DNA of 64,000 nt from Janthinobacterium agaricidamnosum (GCF_003667705.1 NZ_CP033019.1:4092001-4156000), one strand, 5' to 3'. Numbered from the stretch's first letter, positions 1 through 9,357 are shown. A program made the numbers and translations. Notes: a model not told the origin generated them from the letters alone.

Positions 1-369
1 GATGCCGACGGCAGGCCGCTGGCGCTGGTGGCACGCATCTACAAGCTGCGCCAGAGCGCAGCCTTCGAGCAGGCGCCTTACGACAGCTTCCTCGACGCGC
101 AGCGCGAAAAAGCGGCGCTGGGCGCCGACCTGATGGAAGTCAAAGAGGTGCTGCTGGTGCCGGGCCAGCGCTACGAAGTACAGGAAAAAGTCAGCAAGGA
201 AGCGTATTTCATCGGCGTCGTGGCCCTGTTCCGCGCGCCTGCGACACAGCGCTGGCGCGCCACCTTTGCCGCCCCCGACGCGGAACGCAGCGGCATCACC
301 GTCGGCCTGCATGCCTGCGCGCTCAGCATCAGCGGCACGTCCACGCTGTCGGCCCCGCGCTGCCAATAG
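1..369 (+). CDS. tssJ: T6SS outer-membrane lipoprotein TssJ (3' part)
   Basis: The reading frame is open from the first base, so the N terminus with its signal peptide and lipobox lies outside the window. The visible 122 residues contain the segment LALVARIYKLRQSAAFEQAPYDSF and a following FIGVVALFR stretch, which match the beta-sandwich of the TssJ/SciN (VasD) family. TssJ is an outer-membrane lipoprotein that binds the periplasmic end of TssM and so anchors the T6SS membrane complex. The gene is followed after 37 bases by tssK and then tssL, the usual order. Identity rests on family resemblance plus context. Confidence 0.85.
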   Translation, partial: DADGRPLALVARIYKLRQSAAFEQAPYDSFLDAQREKAALGADLMEVKEVLLVPGQRYEVQEKVSKEAYFIGVVALFRAPATQRWRATFAAPDAERSGITVGLHACALSISGTSTLSAPRCQ

Positions 370-406
370 CACCAACAGACACGCCACACATTCAAGGAGA
401 AACGAG

Positions 407-1777
407 ATGGGCATGGCAGCGAAAGTCTTGTGGGGAGAAGGCCTGTTCCTGCGGCCGCAGCATTTCCAGCGCCAGGACCAGTATCACGAAGCGCGCCTGC
501 ATCACACGGCCAGCGCGCTGCATCCCTACCTGTGGGGCGTGGCGCACATGGAGTGGGACCTGGCGGCGCTGAAGACGGGCACCCTGCGCCTGCAGGCCCT
601 GTCGGCCATCTTCCGCGACGGCGAAGTGTTCGAGGCGCTGGGCGACGGCGCGCCCGGCAGCGATATCCTGCCCCCGCCGGTGGACCTGGAAGCGCTGCCG
701 CCGGCGGTGCAGGAAGTGACGTATTACGCGGCCCTGCCCATCCTCAACCGCGAAGGCATGAATTACACGGCGCAGGCGTCAAATGCGGGTGCGCCGGCGG
801 CCACGCGCTTTGCGCATGCCATGCGCGCCACGCCCGACCTGTTTACGGAGTCCGCCGTGGCCGACGTGGCCTATCTGAAAAAGACCGTGCGCCTGATTCC
901 CGACAGCGAGGCGCGCGGCTCCTACGACTGCCTGCCGCTGATCGCCCTGCGGCGCACGGTATCGGGCGGCTTCGAACCCCTGCCCTCGTTCATGGCGCCC
1001 AGCCTGGCGATCGCCGGCGCGCCGCGCCTGCAAGGCGTGCTGGAACACCTGCTCGACGCCTTGCAGGCGAAAGTGAGCGCGCTGCACGGCCACCACCGCG
1101 AACCGAGCCGCAACGTGATCGAATTCCGCTCGGGCGACGTGTCCTCGTTCTGGCTGCTGCACACGGTCAGCACGGCCGCCGCCGCGCTGATGCACTATGT
1201 GCGCCACCCGGCCCTGCATCCGGAGCGCCTGTACGAGGCGCTGCTGGGCCTGGCGGGCGGCCTGCTCAGCTACTCCAAGCACTACACCCTGGCCAGCCTG
1301 CCCGCCTACGACCACGCGCAGCCGGGCGCCTGCTTCGATGCCATCGACGCCATCATCCGCGAACTGCTCGACACCGTCATCTCGTCGAAGTATTTTTCCA
1401 TCGCCCTGCTGGAAGACAAGCCCTCGTACTACCTGGGCAAGCTCGATTCGGGCAAGATCGATCAGCACACCACCCTGTACCTGGCGATACGCGCCGCCAT
1501 GCCCGCCATCGAGCTGGTGGACGTGGTGCCGCTGCGGGTGAAAGTAGGCGCGCCCGACGACGTGGAAAAATGCGTGCTCACGGCCATGCCCGGCCTGAAA
1601 CTGTCGCATGCGCCGCAAGTGCCGGCGGCCATTCCCGTGCGGCCCGACACCTATTATTTTGCGATTGAAAACCGCGGCGCGCTGTACGAGCAGATGTTCA
1701 AGGCGCAGTCGATTTCCGTCTACGTGCCGGCCGGCATACGCGACCTGCAGCTGGAACTGATCGCGGTGACGGCATGA
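407..1777 (+). CDS. tssK: T6SS baseplate protein TssK
   Basis: This 456-residue protein begins MAAKVLWGEGLFLRPQHFQRQD after two residues, the signature start of the TssK (DUF876, ImpJ/VasE) family, and its length is normal. TssK links the baseplate to the TssL-TssM membrane complex and to TssF/TssG in the cytoplasm. The open frame extends upstream to 266, but the ATG at 407 is preceded by AAGGAGA at 394-400 and gives the family N terminus, so the upstream part is tssJ sequence read in another frame. The stop overlaps the tssL start by 4 bases (ATGA), indicating translational coupling. Confidence 0.95.
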   Translation: MGMAAKVLWGEGLFLRPQHFQRQDQYHEARLHHTASALHPYLWGVAHMEWDLAALKTGTLRLQALSAIFRDGEVFEALGDGAPGSDILPPPVDLEALPPAVQEVTYYAALPILNREGMNYTAQASNAGAPAATRFAHAMRATPDLFTESAVADVAYLKKTVRLIPDSEARGSYDCLPLIALRRTVSGGFEPLPSFMAPSLAIAGAPRLQGVLEHLLDALQAKVSALHGHHREPSRNVIEFRSGDVSSFWLLHTVSTAAAALMHYVRHPALHPERLYEALLGLAGGLLSYSKHYTLASLPAYDHAQPGACFDAIDAIIRELLDTVISSKYFSIALLEDKPSYYLGKLDSGKIDQHTTLYLAIRAAMPAIELVDVVPLRVKVGAPDDVEKCVLTAMPGLKLSHAPQVPAAIPVRPDTYYFAIENRGALYEQMFKAQSISVYVPAGIRDLQLELIAVTA

Positions 1778-2559
1778 GCCAGCTCATCGAACGGCGCGCG
1801 GCGCCCTCCCTGCTGGGACCACGCGGTGCCGCCCCGGCAGGCAGCAGCCGGCATGCGGGCAGCGCCCTGCTGGACCTGATGCACGAAGGCTTTTACATGC
1901 TGTTCATGCTGAAGCACGGTTCGGCGCCCGGCGACGAGCAAAGCTTCATGGACCGCATCACGGCCTTCCTCGACGACTTCGAACGCGAAGCGAAGAAGAT
2001 CCGCGCCGATGGCGACGATATCGAGGCGGCCAAGTATGCGTTCTGCGCGGCCGTCGATGAAATCATCCTCGCCTCGCCGTTCGCCCTGCGCAAGCAGTGG
2101 GAGCGGCGCCCGCTGCAGCTGCTGATCTTCGGCGACCAGCTGGCCGGCGAACACTTCTTCGACCGCCTCGACGCCTTGCGCGGCAAGGGCGCCATGCGCG
2201 TGCAGGCGCTGCAGGTGTTCCACATGTGTTTATTGCTGGGATTCCAGGGCAAGTATGCGATCGACGGCGGCGAAAAACTCAGCTATCTGACGGCGCGCCT
2301 GGGCGACGAGATCGCCCACATCAAGGGCAAGAGCCGCGGCTTCGCGCCGCGCGCGGAACGCCCCGACCAGGTGGTCAACAAACGCGGCAGCGACGTGCCG
2401 CTGTGGGCGCTGTCGAGCTTTTTCGCCCTGCTGGCCATCTGCGCCTACCTCGGTCTGAAAACGCATCTGACGCGCGGCACGCAAACGACCCTGGCCGCGT
2501 ATGCGGACCTGGTCAAGCTGGCGCCGCGGCCCGCGCACCTGACCATTACTCTGCCCTGA
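1774..2559 (+). CDS. tssL: T6SS inner-membrane protein TssL (short DotU form)
   Basis: This 261-residue DotU/TssL family protein has a cytoplasmic helical domain of about 200 residues (GFYMLFMLKHG near 39-49, the EAAKYAFCAAVDE helix near 84-96) followed by one transmembrane segment near 208-227 and a periplasmic tail of only about 30 residues. It therefore lacks the C-terminal OmpA/peptidoglycan-binding domain carried by long TssL proteins. A separate OmpA-like protein is encoded just downstream on the other strand and may supply that function (inference). It starts inside the tssK stop and converges with the ompA-like gene, leaving 14 bases between the two stops. Confidence 0.92.
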   Translation: MSQLIERRAAPSLLGPRGAAPAGSSRHAGSALLDLMHEGFYMLFMLKHGSAPGDEQSFMDRITAFLDDFEREAKKIRADGDDIEAAKYAFCAAVDEIILASPFALRKQWERRPLQLLIFGDQLAGEHFFDRLDALRGKGAMRVQALQVFHMCLLLGFQGKYAIDGGEKLSYLTARLGDEIAHIKGKSRGFAPRAERPDQVVNKRGSDVPLWALSSFFALLAICAYLGLKTHLTRGTQTTLAAYADLVKLAPRPAHLTITLP

Positions 2560-2573
2560 TCAGTGGGCGCGGA

Positions 2574-3353
2574 TCATTGAGCAATGCGGAACTCGATGCG
2601 CCGGTTCCTCGCCCGGCCATCGGCCGTGGCGTTGCTGGCCACGGGACGGTCCGGCCCCTGGCCCGACACCAGCACGGTATCGGCCGCGACGCCCTTGCTG
2701 GCCAGGTAGGCGCGCACGGCTTCGGCCCGTGCCTGGCTCAGGGCCACGTTGCTGGCGCGCAGGCCCGTGTCGTCCGTATGGCCGATCACCTCCACCTTGC
2801 GGCCCCGCAGCCTGAGCATGGCGGCCGCCATATCGTCGAGGATGGCCTGGCCGGCCGGCGTGATGGTGGCCTTGCCGCTGTCGAATTCAATGATGCGTTT
2901 ATCGAGCGCCGCATCGAGCAAGCCCTGCTCGGCCTCGGCCGCCTTGACACGCAAGCCATTGTTGACGGTGTAGGTGGGATTGAGGCTGGTGGCGATATCG
3001 CTGGCGATCTGCTGGCGCTGCGCCTCGTTCGCCACTTCGCCGCGCACGCTGACGTTGTTGCCGGCTATGCTGATCTGCCCCCGTGAAATCAGCTTCAGGT
3101 TCGGCGCGATCAGCTTTTGCACGTAGCCGTTCCAGTTGGCCGGCACCGCCACATTGCCGATGCTGATCTGGTCGACCACGCGCTCGGCGCCATACAGTTC
3201 GCGCAGGCGGCCCAGCACGGCCGCCTTGCCCGCCTCGTCGGCCAGGGTGCCCGTGACGAGGATCTGGCCCGGCATCGGCGTCTGCGGCGCTTGCGCCTGG
3301 GCGTGGCAGGCAGTGGCGGCAAGCTGCAGCAGGAAGAAAACGGTTGGTTTCAT
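2574..3353 (-). CDS. Secreted OmpA-family protein of the T6SS locus
   Basis: This 259-residue protein has an N-terminal signal peptide (MKPTVFFLLQLAATACHAQA), a central part with two BON-like repeats (about 30-140: VTGTLADEAGKAAVLGRL and VSVRGEVANEAQRQQIASDI) and a C-terminal OmpA peptidoglycan-binding domain (about 150-259) with EVIGHTDDTG and the SQARAEAVRAYL helix. It is the last gene of the tssM-tagF unit, starting 9 bases after the tagF stop, with GAGGG six bases before the ATG. Since TssL here has no wall-binding domain, this protein is a good candidate for the peptidoglycan anchor of the secretion system. No lipobox is evident, so it is probably a soluble periplasmic protein. Confidence 0.85.
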   Translation of the reverse strand: MKPTVFFLLQLAATACHAQAQAPQTPMPGQILVTGTLADEAGKAAVLGRLRELYGAERVVDQISIGNVAVPANWNGYVQKLIAPNLKLISRGQISIAGNNVSVRGEVANEAQRQQIASDIATSLNPTYTVNNGLRVKAAEAEQGLLDAALDKRIIEFDSGKATITPAGQAILDDMAAAMLRLRGRKVEVIGHTDDTGLRASNVALSQARAEAVRAYLASKGVAADTVLVSGQGPDRPVASNATADGRARNRRIEFRIAQ

Positions 3354-3362
3354 CGCAATCCC

Positions 3363-4343
3363 TCAGGTAAAGGTATTCGTGAACATGGCGCAGGCCGAGC
3401 GCAGCGACAGCTGCTCCTGCTGCAAACAGGCGGACAACCGGCGCAGCGCCGATGCGTGTCCCAGCTGCTCCTCGACCCAGTCGAGCTGGTCGAAGATGAT
3501 CAGCCGTTCGCTGCCGGCCTGCGGATCGATCAGCGCGCGCAAGCCATGCGGGTCGGCGCCGCAAAAGCCGATCACCAGCACGGGCGCCTCGTCGAGGTGG
3601 GAAAAGAACAGCGCCAGTTCGAAATCGGCCTGGCGCAGGAAAGGCGCGATCAGATGCAGCCAGAAGCTGGCCACCAGTTCGCGCAGCTGCGCGTCTTGCG
3701 GCAGCGGCAGCACCAGGCTTTTTTCCAGGCGCGGCAAGCCGCTCCGCCGCACCGGCTGCAGCAGCAGGCCCAGGCCCAGCAGCAATTCGCGCACCGTCAC
3801 CGGGAACGCGGGCGAAGCGAGCATCGTTTGCAGGCCATGCACGGTCTGCGCCTGCAAAAAGGCGGCCAGCCGCGCCGCGTGCTCAGGCGCGGCCGGTTCA
3901 ATTTCCACCACGTTGCCGGCCAGCGCCAGCAAGGCCGGACCCGGCTCCGGGCTGGCCACGATACCCTGCGACAGCTGCTCCACGCGCTGCCACAGCGGCG
4001 CCAGCGCCAGCGGGCTGCAGCCGACAAAGGCTTCGGCGGCGTCGATTTCCAGCGCGCCCATGGCCATGAAGGGGAAGCGCCGCTGCGACTGGTCGTTGCT
4101 CGCTTCGAGGCGCCCGGCGATGGCGCGCCGGCTGCGCGTGCCGACGAAGGCGAAGCGCAGCGGCGGCAAGGCGTCGTAATTGAGCTTCCAGCGCGGCTCC
4201 ACCGTCAGCGCAGTCATGACCTGCGCCAGCCAGTCGTCGAGCAGCTGCACCAGCGCGTGATTGTCGCAAGCCTTGATGAAATCGCCGCGCGCGGGGATCT
4301 TGCCGAAGTAACCGAGGCGCACCTGCTGTTGCGCGCGCATCAT
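3363..4343 (-). CDS. tagF: T6SS-associated protein TagF
   Basis: This 326-residue protein begins MMRAQQQVRLGYFGKIPARGDF. The GYFGKIPARGDF motif is diagnostic of the TagF/ImpM family (DUF2094). In Pseudomonas, TagF represses T6SS assembly post-translationally, independently of or together with the PppA/PpkA phosphorylation switch; no kinase or phosphatase gene is visible here. Its ATG overlaps the tssM stop (ATGA at 4340-4343), so translation is probably coupled to tssM. The frame runs open upstream to 4715, but that part is antiparallel to tssM coding sequence and lacks family similarity. A second ATG three bases downstream is equally possible. Confidence 0.93.
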   Translation of the reverse strand: MMRAQQQVRLGYFGKIPARGDFIKACDNHALVQLLDDWLAQVMTALTVEPRWKLNYDALPPLRFAFVGTRSRRAIAGRLEASNDQSQRRFPFMAMGALEIDAAEAFVGCSPLALAPLWQRVEQLSQGIVASPEPGPALLALAGNVVEIEPAAPEHAARLAAFLQAQTVHGLQTMLASPAFPVTVRELLLGLGLLLQPVRRSGLPRLEKSLVLPLPQDAQLRELVASFWLHLIAPFLRQADFELALFFSHLDEAPVLVIGFCGADPHGLRALIDPQAGSERLIIFDQLDWVEEQLGHASALRRLSACLQQEQLSLRSACAMFTNTFT

Positions 4344-7300
4344 GGCGACACTCCCGCAGTCGCGGCGATGACCGGCACAGGAGCAGGCGCACCCACGATG
4401 GTCTCGGGCAGCTGCATGCCGCGAAAGCCCTGCTCCTGCACCGCCGCAGTCCCGCCCGCACCCGTCGCCGTCGTTTCCGCGCTGCTGGTGATTTTCAGGT
4501 CGACCGCCACGGCCACCTCGCCGCGCGCCCAGCGCAGTTCGAACACGCCGCCGTCCTTGCGCTTTTTGCTCGCCGCATCGATCATGCGCTTCAAGCCGAA
4601 CTGCCCCGGCTCGTTGAACAGTTCCACCGTGCGTCCGTCGAAGGTGACGGCCGTGATGCGCGCCCCCTGCATGCCCGTCGCGCCCTGCGGCCCCGGATGG
4701 ACCATGTTCGTCCACTGCGCCGGCGTGTTGCGGTAGCGCAGCTGCTGGCCGTCGATCTCCACCGTGTATTCCAGCGTGCCCGGTGCGGGCGACGGCTGGA
4801 TCTGGAACACGGTTTGCGCCGCCGTCGACGTGGCCGCCACGCCGCCCGCGCCCAGCGGCGCGATCCAGCCGGGGAAGCGCGCCACCACCTGCGGCGACAG
4901 GCTGATGCCCATGTCGGCCCAGGTACGCGGCGCCAGCACGTCGCCGCGCCGCACCACCAGCGGCCCCATGGACGTCGTGACGAATTTCGCCACCAGGCCT
5001 TCCGGACCGAAGAACTGGCCGATCTCCAGGTTGCTCGCCTCGATGCGCGCCGTGGGCGCGAACGGATACTTGTTGGCCAGCGATTTCTGGAACGGTTCAT
5101 ATACCTGCGCCGCCCAAGTCTTGTTGATATCGAGTTCGGCCGGTGCGACGATGACGGCAAAGGTCTGCATCAGCGGGCGCACGAGGATGGGACGTATCGC
5201 CTGCTTTTGCGCGTCGCTCATCCCCGTGAGCAGCTGCTCGTCGACCAGTTTCAGGGCGTCGGCCAGCTCGGAGCCGCTGCCCTCCAAGGTCTGCTGCATG
5301 AACTGGCGCGCGCCCGGTCCTGCGTCTCCCTGGTTCTTCAGCAGGTTCAAGCGGCTGCGCAGTTTCGACAGCGCTTCCAGGTAGGCGCGCATCAGCGAGG
5401 CATTGTTGTCCCTGGCCGCCACCAGCTTGCCCACGCCGGCAAATTCGCGTCCCACGGGGCCCATCGGTTTGTCCAGGCGCGCCGGATCGAGCTGCGCATT
5501 GACGCCGGGATTGGCCGTCAGCTGCGACGGCGCGCGACGCAGCACGGTTTCCTTGAACCAGGCGATGATGCCCCGCTCGGCCTTGCGCAATTGGGCATTT
5601 TGCAGCGCCGGGTTGTCCCACGAGGTTTCTTCGTAAATCGTCGTCAGCAGTTTGGCGATCGGCGACGACTGCGGGTCGCCCAGGCGGTTCATCGCCTGCA
5701 CGGCGCCGTCAAAACCCTTCAGGTCGGCGACGGCCACGCCCTGCACGAATTTTTGCCATTCGCGCGCGTAGTCGGCCTTGTACATGGCCACCAGGTTTTT
5801 CTCGATCTGCTCCGGGCTGCCTTCCAGGGTCAGGTCGTCGGTGGAAGCGCTTTTCAGCACCCAGTCGGCGCTTTGCAGTTCGCGGTTGGCGGCATCGCGA
5901 AACGCGCCCTCGACGAACTTTTCCCAGGCCTGGCGCGTAAAGGCGCCGGAGACGGCGTAGCTGCCCGCCAGCAGGGCCTGATCCTGTTCGCCGACGATGC
6001 GCGCCACCGTCATGCCGGGAAAGCGCGTCGAAGCGCGCGCCTTGATGTCGGCATACACGCGCTCGCGCGCCGGCATGCCGCGCACCACGCGGCGCAGGTT
6101 TTCGCGCGCCTGGTCGACCAGCGCCAGCTTTTGCTCGATGCGCGGCCAGGACGGGTCGCCGATCTGCGCCAGGTAAAACGTCAGCAGCCGTTCGGCGCTG
6201 CGTATCATCTGCTCGCGCGGCATGGCGCCCCGGTTGCCCTCCAGCCAGCCGCGCCAGAAGCGCGTCATCTGGTCGTTCAGGTGACTGCTCTCCGCATGCG
6301 TCTTGTCAGCCAGCATCAGATAGGTTTTCAGCGCGTTGTAAGCGTCTTCCACATTCGTCGCGCTGGCCGCCTGGTATTGCACGCTGCGCGGCGCGGCGGG
6401 AGCCGCAGCGGGCGATGCGGCGCCCGGCGTCTGCGGCGTGCGCGCCGTGGGCTGCAGCTGGTTGGCGCTGGCGTTCATCTCGAACAGCAAGGCTTCCAGC
6501 GCGCCCGCCACGGGGGTCAGCATGACCTGGCGCGCGCCGGCGAAATATTCCTCGCGCAGCTTGCGCTCCAGTAAATCGCCCTGATACAGGCCCAGGCGCA
6601 AGGACCACGGCCTTTGTTCCCGGTACGCTTCCAGCTGCTCGATGCGGTCCTGCAAGATCTCGAGCGCTTCCAGGCGCGATTGCAAGTCCAGGCGCTTCTC
6701 CTGCAGCTTCACGACTTTATTCAGATCGGCCTCGACGTTGGCCACCAGTTGCCGGTTGCCCAGGTAGGACCAGCTCCAGCCGCCCAGGCAGGCGCCCAGC
6801 GACACGGTGGCGGCAAAGAACACGGCATATTTGAAGCGCAGCCTGGCGCGGTTGGCATAGGTGGCCACCAGGTGCTTGTCGGCAAAAATCACCTTGCGGA
6901 ACAACTCCAGCAGGAAATAGCCATGCTGGCGCGCGCCCGATGGCGCCGTGGCCGGGGCCGGCGCGAAGGCCAGGTCGAAGCGGCGCGCCACCTGCTGCGA
7001 GGAGGCACTGACGGGCTCGCCCTCCTGCAGCGCGCTGGTCAAGTAAAAGCCGCGGAACACGGGCTGGAACTGGAACGGGTTTTCCTCGAACAGGGTGGCG
7101 ATGAAGGCGCGCAGGGCCGGCTTGATGGCGGCAAATTCCAGCGGGAAGGTGAACACGCCGGGCGCCATCGTCTTGCGTTGCCGGTGCGCCATGTTGGCCA
7201 GGCTCAGCTCCGTCAAGCCATCGTGCAATTCATCGAAGCTCTGGTCGAAAAAACTCAGCAAGTCGGCCGTGGGCAGCTTGCGCTGGTAGGGCATGGTGGC

Positions 7301-8161
7301 GCCCCATACGCGCTCGCGCTCGCTGCGTTCGGCATCGGCAAAAAACTCCGTGAAGCCGGCGATCAGGTCCGCCTTGGTAAACACGATGTACAGGGGCGCG
7401 AACACTTCCAGGCGCTCGATGACGTCCTGCACGCGCTTGCGCAGGCTGCGCGCCAGCTGCATGCCGACGTCGGGGTCGCCCTTCAATTCGGCGATGCTGA
7501 CGGCGATGAGGATGCCGTTGATGGGCGCCTTGCGCCGGTATTTTTTCAGCAGGTCGAGAAAGCCGAACCACTCGCCCCGGTGCTCGTCGACGACGGAATA
7601 GCGCCCTGCCGTGTCGAGCACGATGCCGTCCGTGGTGAAAAACCAGTCGCAGTTGCGCGTGCCGCCCACGCCCTGCACGATCTTGCCGTCGGCGAAAGGA
7701 AACTGCAGGCCCGAATGCAGGATGGCGCTGCTCTTGCCGGCGGCCGGATTGCCGATGATCATGTACCACGGCAATTCGTACAGGGCGGCGGCGCCCGACT
7801 TGAGGCCCAGCTTGGAGGTCTTGATGGTCTCGATGGCGGCCAGCATGCCCGTGCGCACGGCATCGAGTTCGCCCTGCTGCGTGTTGCTGGCCGTCGAGGA
7901 CGAGGCCGCCTGCGCGGCGGCGATCTCGGCCTCGTTGAGGATGGCCTGGCCCAGCGCCTGCGCATTGCGCCGCGCGCGGCGACGGCGCCACAGCCACAGG
8001 CCCAGCCACGTGACAAAAGCCAGCAGCAGCAAGGCCAGCGCCCAGATCAGCGCCACTTCCAGCACCTCGGCGCCCAGGTACAGGGACACGGCCAGCGCCA
8101 CGAAGCCGAAGATGGTCAGATTGCGGCTGTCGGTGAGGAAATGCCAGAGTCGTCGCAGCAT
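4340..8161 (-). CDS. tssM: T6SS inner-membrane protein TssM (IcmF)
   Basis: This 1273-residue protein begins MLRRLWHFLTDSRNLTIFGF. Two transmembrane helices lie in residues 15-57, followed by a cytoplasmic domain with a Walker A motif (GNPAAGKSS, 137-145) and GGTRNCDWFFTTDG, then a third membrane helix (YAVFFAATVSLGACLGGW, about 420-440) and a long periplasmic domain ending in the beta-rich TssJ-binding part. Length and layout are those of full TssM (IcmF), which spans the envelope and connects TssL to TssJ. The Walker motif is intact. The ATG at 8161 was chosen because it gives the family N terminus; the frame continues 53 codons upstream without similarity. Confidence 0.95.
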   Translation of the reverse strand: MLRRLWHFLTDSRNLTIFGFVALAVSLYLGAEVLEVALIWALALLLLAFVTWLGLWLWRRRRARRNAQALGQAILNEAEIAAAQAASSSTASNTQQGELDAVRTGMLAAIETIKTSKLGLKSGAAALYELPWYMIIGNPAAGKSSAILHSGLQFPFADGKIVQGVGGTRNCDWFFTTDGIVLDTAGRYSVVDEHRGEWFGFLDLLKKYRRKAPINGILIAVSIAELKGDPDVGMQLARSLRKRVQDVIERLEVFAPLYIVFTKADLIAGFTEFFADAERSERERVWGATMPYQRKLPTADLLSFFDQSFDELHDGLTELSLANMAHRQRKTMAPGVFTFPLEFAAIKPALRAFIATLFEENPFQFQPVFRGFYLTSALQEGEPVSASSQQVARRFDLAFAPAPATAPSGARQHGYFLLELFRKVIFADKHLVATYANRARLRFKYAVFFAATVSLGACLGGWSWSYLGNRQLVANVEADLNKVVKLQEKRLDLQSRLEALEILQDRIEQLEAYREQRPWSLRLGLYQGDLLERKLREEYFAGARQVMLTPVAGALEALLFEMNASANQLQPTARTPQTPGAASPAAAPAAPRSVQYQAASATNVEDAYNALKTYLMLADKTHAESSHLNDQMTRFWRGWLEGNRGAMPREQMIRSAERLLTFYLAQIGDPSWPRIEQKLALVDQARENLRRVVRGMPARERVYADIKARASTRFPGMTVARIVGEQDQALLAGSYAVSGAFTRQAWEKFVEGAFRDAANRELQSADWVLKSASTDDLTLEGSPEQIEKNLVAMYKADYAREWQKFVQGVAVADLKGFDGAVQAMNRLGDPQSSPIAKLLTTIYEETSWDNPALQNAQLRKAERGIIAWFKETVLRRAPSQLTANPGVNAQLDPARLDKPMGPVGREFAGVGKLVAARDNNASLMRAYLEALSKLRSRLNLLKNQGDAGPGARQFMQQTLEGSGSELADALKLVDEQLLTGMSDAQKQAIRPILVRPLMQTFAVIVAPAELDINKTWAAQVYEPFQKSLANKYPFAPTARIEASNLEIGQFFGPEGLVAKFVTTSMGPLVVRRGDVLAPRTWADMGISLSPQVVARFPGWIAPLGAGGVAATSTAAQTVFQIQPSPAPGTLEYTVEIDGQQLRYRNTPAQWTNMVHPGPQGATGMQGARITAVTFDGRTVELFNEPGQFGLKRMIDAASKKRKDGGVFELRWARGEVAVAVDLKITSSAETTATGAGGTAAVQEQGFRGMQLPETIVGAPAPVPVIAATAGVSP

Positions 8162-8378
8162 GATGAGCCCAGAGTGAGGTCGCAAAACAGGAGGAACGCC
8201 GCCGCGCAGCGAGGCGGATTCGGCCCATGCTGACAGCAATGCGGCGCGCCTTTGTTGACATACGACAAGTATCTGGTGCCAGCGCACGGCCCGCGCCGGT
8301 GTGCAATTGACGCTGCGCAAGTAAGCTTGCAGCGGTGAAATTCAGGCCGGTACGCGGCGCTAGAATGGCTGGCGCGGC

Positions 8379-9218
8379 TTACTTGCCCGGCCCGCGCGGT
8401 TGCGGCAATTCCGTGTGGCCAAAATCCATCATGGTCCAGCGCCCGCCCCAGCGCAGGCCTACCGATTCGGCCGTCACGCCATATAAACGGTAGCCGCGCA
8501 TGGCCCAGGCATTTTTTTCAGAAATGATGAGCTTTCCTTCATGCATGAATGCGCAATCGGCGGCCAGGCCGTACTGGTGATAGCTCTGAAACGCCCTCGC
8601 GTTGGTCACGTTCGGGCCTGCCGCCGCCAGCTGGTCCTGGCGCGCGGGGCTGCGATAGCCCTCCAGCAAGACCATGTCATAGCCATGCACCTCCTTCATG
8701 ATCTTGAAGACCAGCAGCAGGCGTTGCGCGAAATCGTGGTCGAGCAATTGCCAGTTGCGGCTGGCGCCGCCCAGCAGCGGGCGCAGCTGCGTGACTTCGG
8801 CAGTGGAAAACAGCAGCGGCGGCAAGGTCGGTGGCGGTACCAGCTGTTCGCCCTTAAGCAAGTCGCTGACCTGGTCATTGATGACGTGTTGCTGGTCGGC
8901 ATAGCCGCGCAGGGCGATGCGGTCGCTGGACAGCCAGGCCAGCAGCGGGGGCACGATGACCAGCACGCTGCCTGCCAGGCTCAGCCAGCGATGCCGCCAC
9001 AGCAGCCGCCATGCACGCGACATGCCCGAGCCCGTGTGCTGCTGCATGCGCTGCCACTGCGCGCCGCCTCCCCGCTGCAACCCTTGTGCGCGCCGCTGCA
9101 TGCGCCAGCCCAGGTTGACGAGCGTGTGCAGCACGATGGCGCGGCCACCGGGAAACAGCAGCAGCCAGCAAGCGAGACAGGCGAGCAGGAAATACATCAG
9201 GACCAGGGCGACAAACAT
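8379..9218 (-). CDS. Membrane-anchored M15 peptidoglycan peptidase, TagX-like
   Basis: This 279-residue protein has two membrane segments (about 2-22 and 78-97) and a C-terminal M15/VanY-like metallopeptidase domain. Visible active-site signatures are EGYRS (186-190), H214 and D221 in YHQYGLAADCAF, and H268 in DFGHTE, the expected zinc ligands of the L-Ala-D-Glu/endolysin type M15 group. Position beside tssM suggests a wall hydrolase that opens peptidoglycan for T6SS assembly, as described for TagX in Acinetobacter; that role is inference. GGAG lies six bases before the ATG at 9218, so this start is preferred to an upstream ATG at 9260. The gene is separated from tssM by 217 bases. Confidence 0.8.
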   Translation of the reverse strand: MFVALVLMYFLLACLACWLLLFPGGRAIVLHTLVNLGWRMQRRAQGLQRGGGAQWQRMQQHTGSGMSRAWRLLWRHRWLSLAGSVLVIVPPLLAWLSSDRIALRGYADQQHVINDQVSDLLKGEQLVPPPTLPPLLFSTAEVTQLRPLLGGASRNWQLLDHDFAQRLLLVFKIMKEVHGYDMVLLEGYRSPARQDQLAAAGPNVTNARAFQSYHQYGLAADCAFMHEGKLIISEKNAWAMRGYRLYGVTAESVGLRWGGRWTMMDFGHTELPQPRGPGK

Positions 9219-9344
9219 GGGGCGCTCCGTGACGGGAATCGGCGGGGCCGGGCAATCCATTGCTCGGCGGTATCGTTAGATCGTAGGCGTCCGCGGCCCG
9301 CATGAGCGCGGTTTACATCAAGGTCAGTCGAATTTGATCCATTG

Positions 9345-9353
9345 CGGAGGTGA
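9345..9353 (+). promoter_or_regulatory. Strong ribosome binding site deciding a TTG start
   Basis: CGGAGGTGA is an almost perfect Shine-Dalgarno sequence placed about seven bases before TTG at 9358. It selects this TTG over the in-frame TTG at 9334, which has no such site. Confidence 0.7.
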
Positions 9354-9357
9354 TATT

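Noticed and set aside
266..406. Upstream extension of the tssK frame
   Set aside because: It covers the end of tssJ in another frame; AAGGAGA at 394-400 points to ATG 407, which gives the family N terminus.
3117..4736. Long plus-strand open frame of 539 codons opposite tagF and the ompA-like gene
   Set aside because: It is antisense to well-supported genes, has no family match, and its residue bias (Arg, Gln, His, Ala) is that of a GC-rich shadow frame.
4697..8233. Two long plus-strand frames opposite tssM
   Set aside because: TssM is certain by motifs and length; the opposite frames are Arg/Gln/His-rich and have no recognisable domain.
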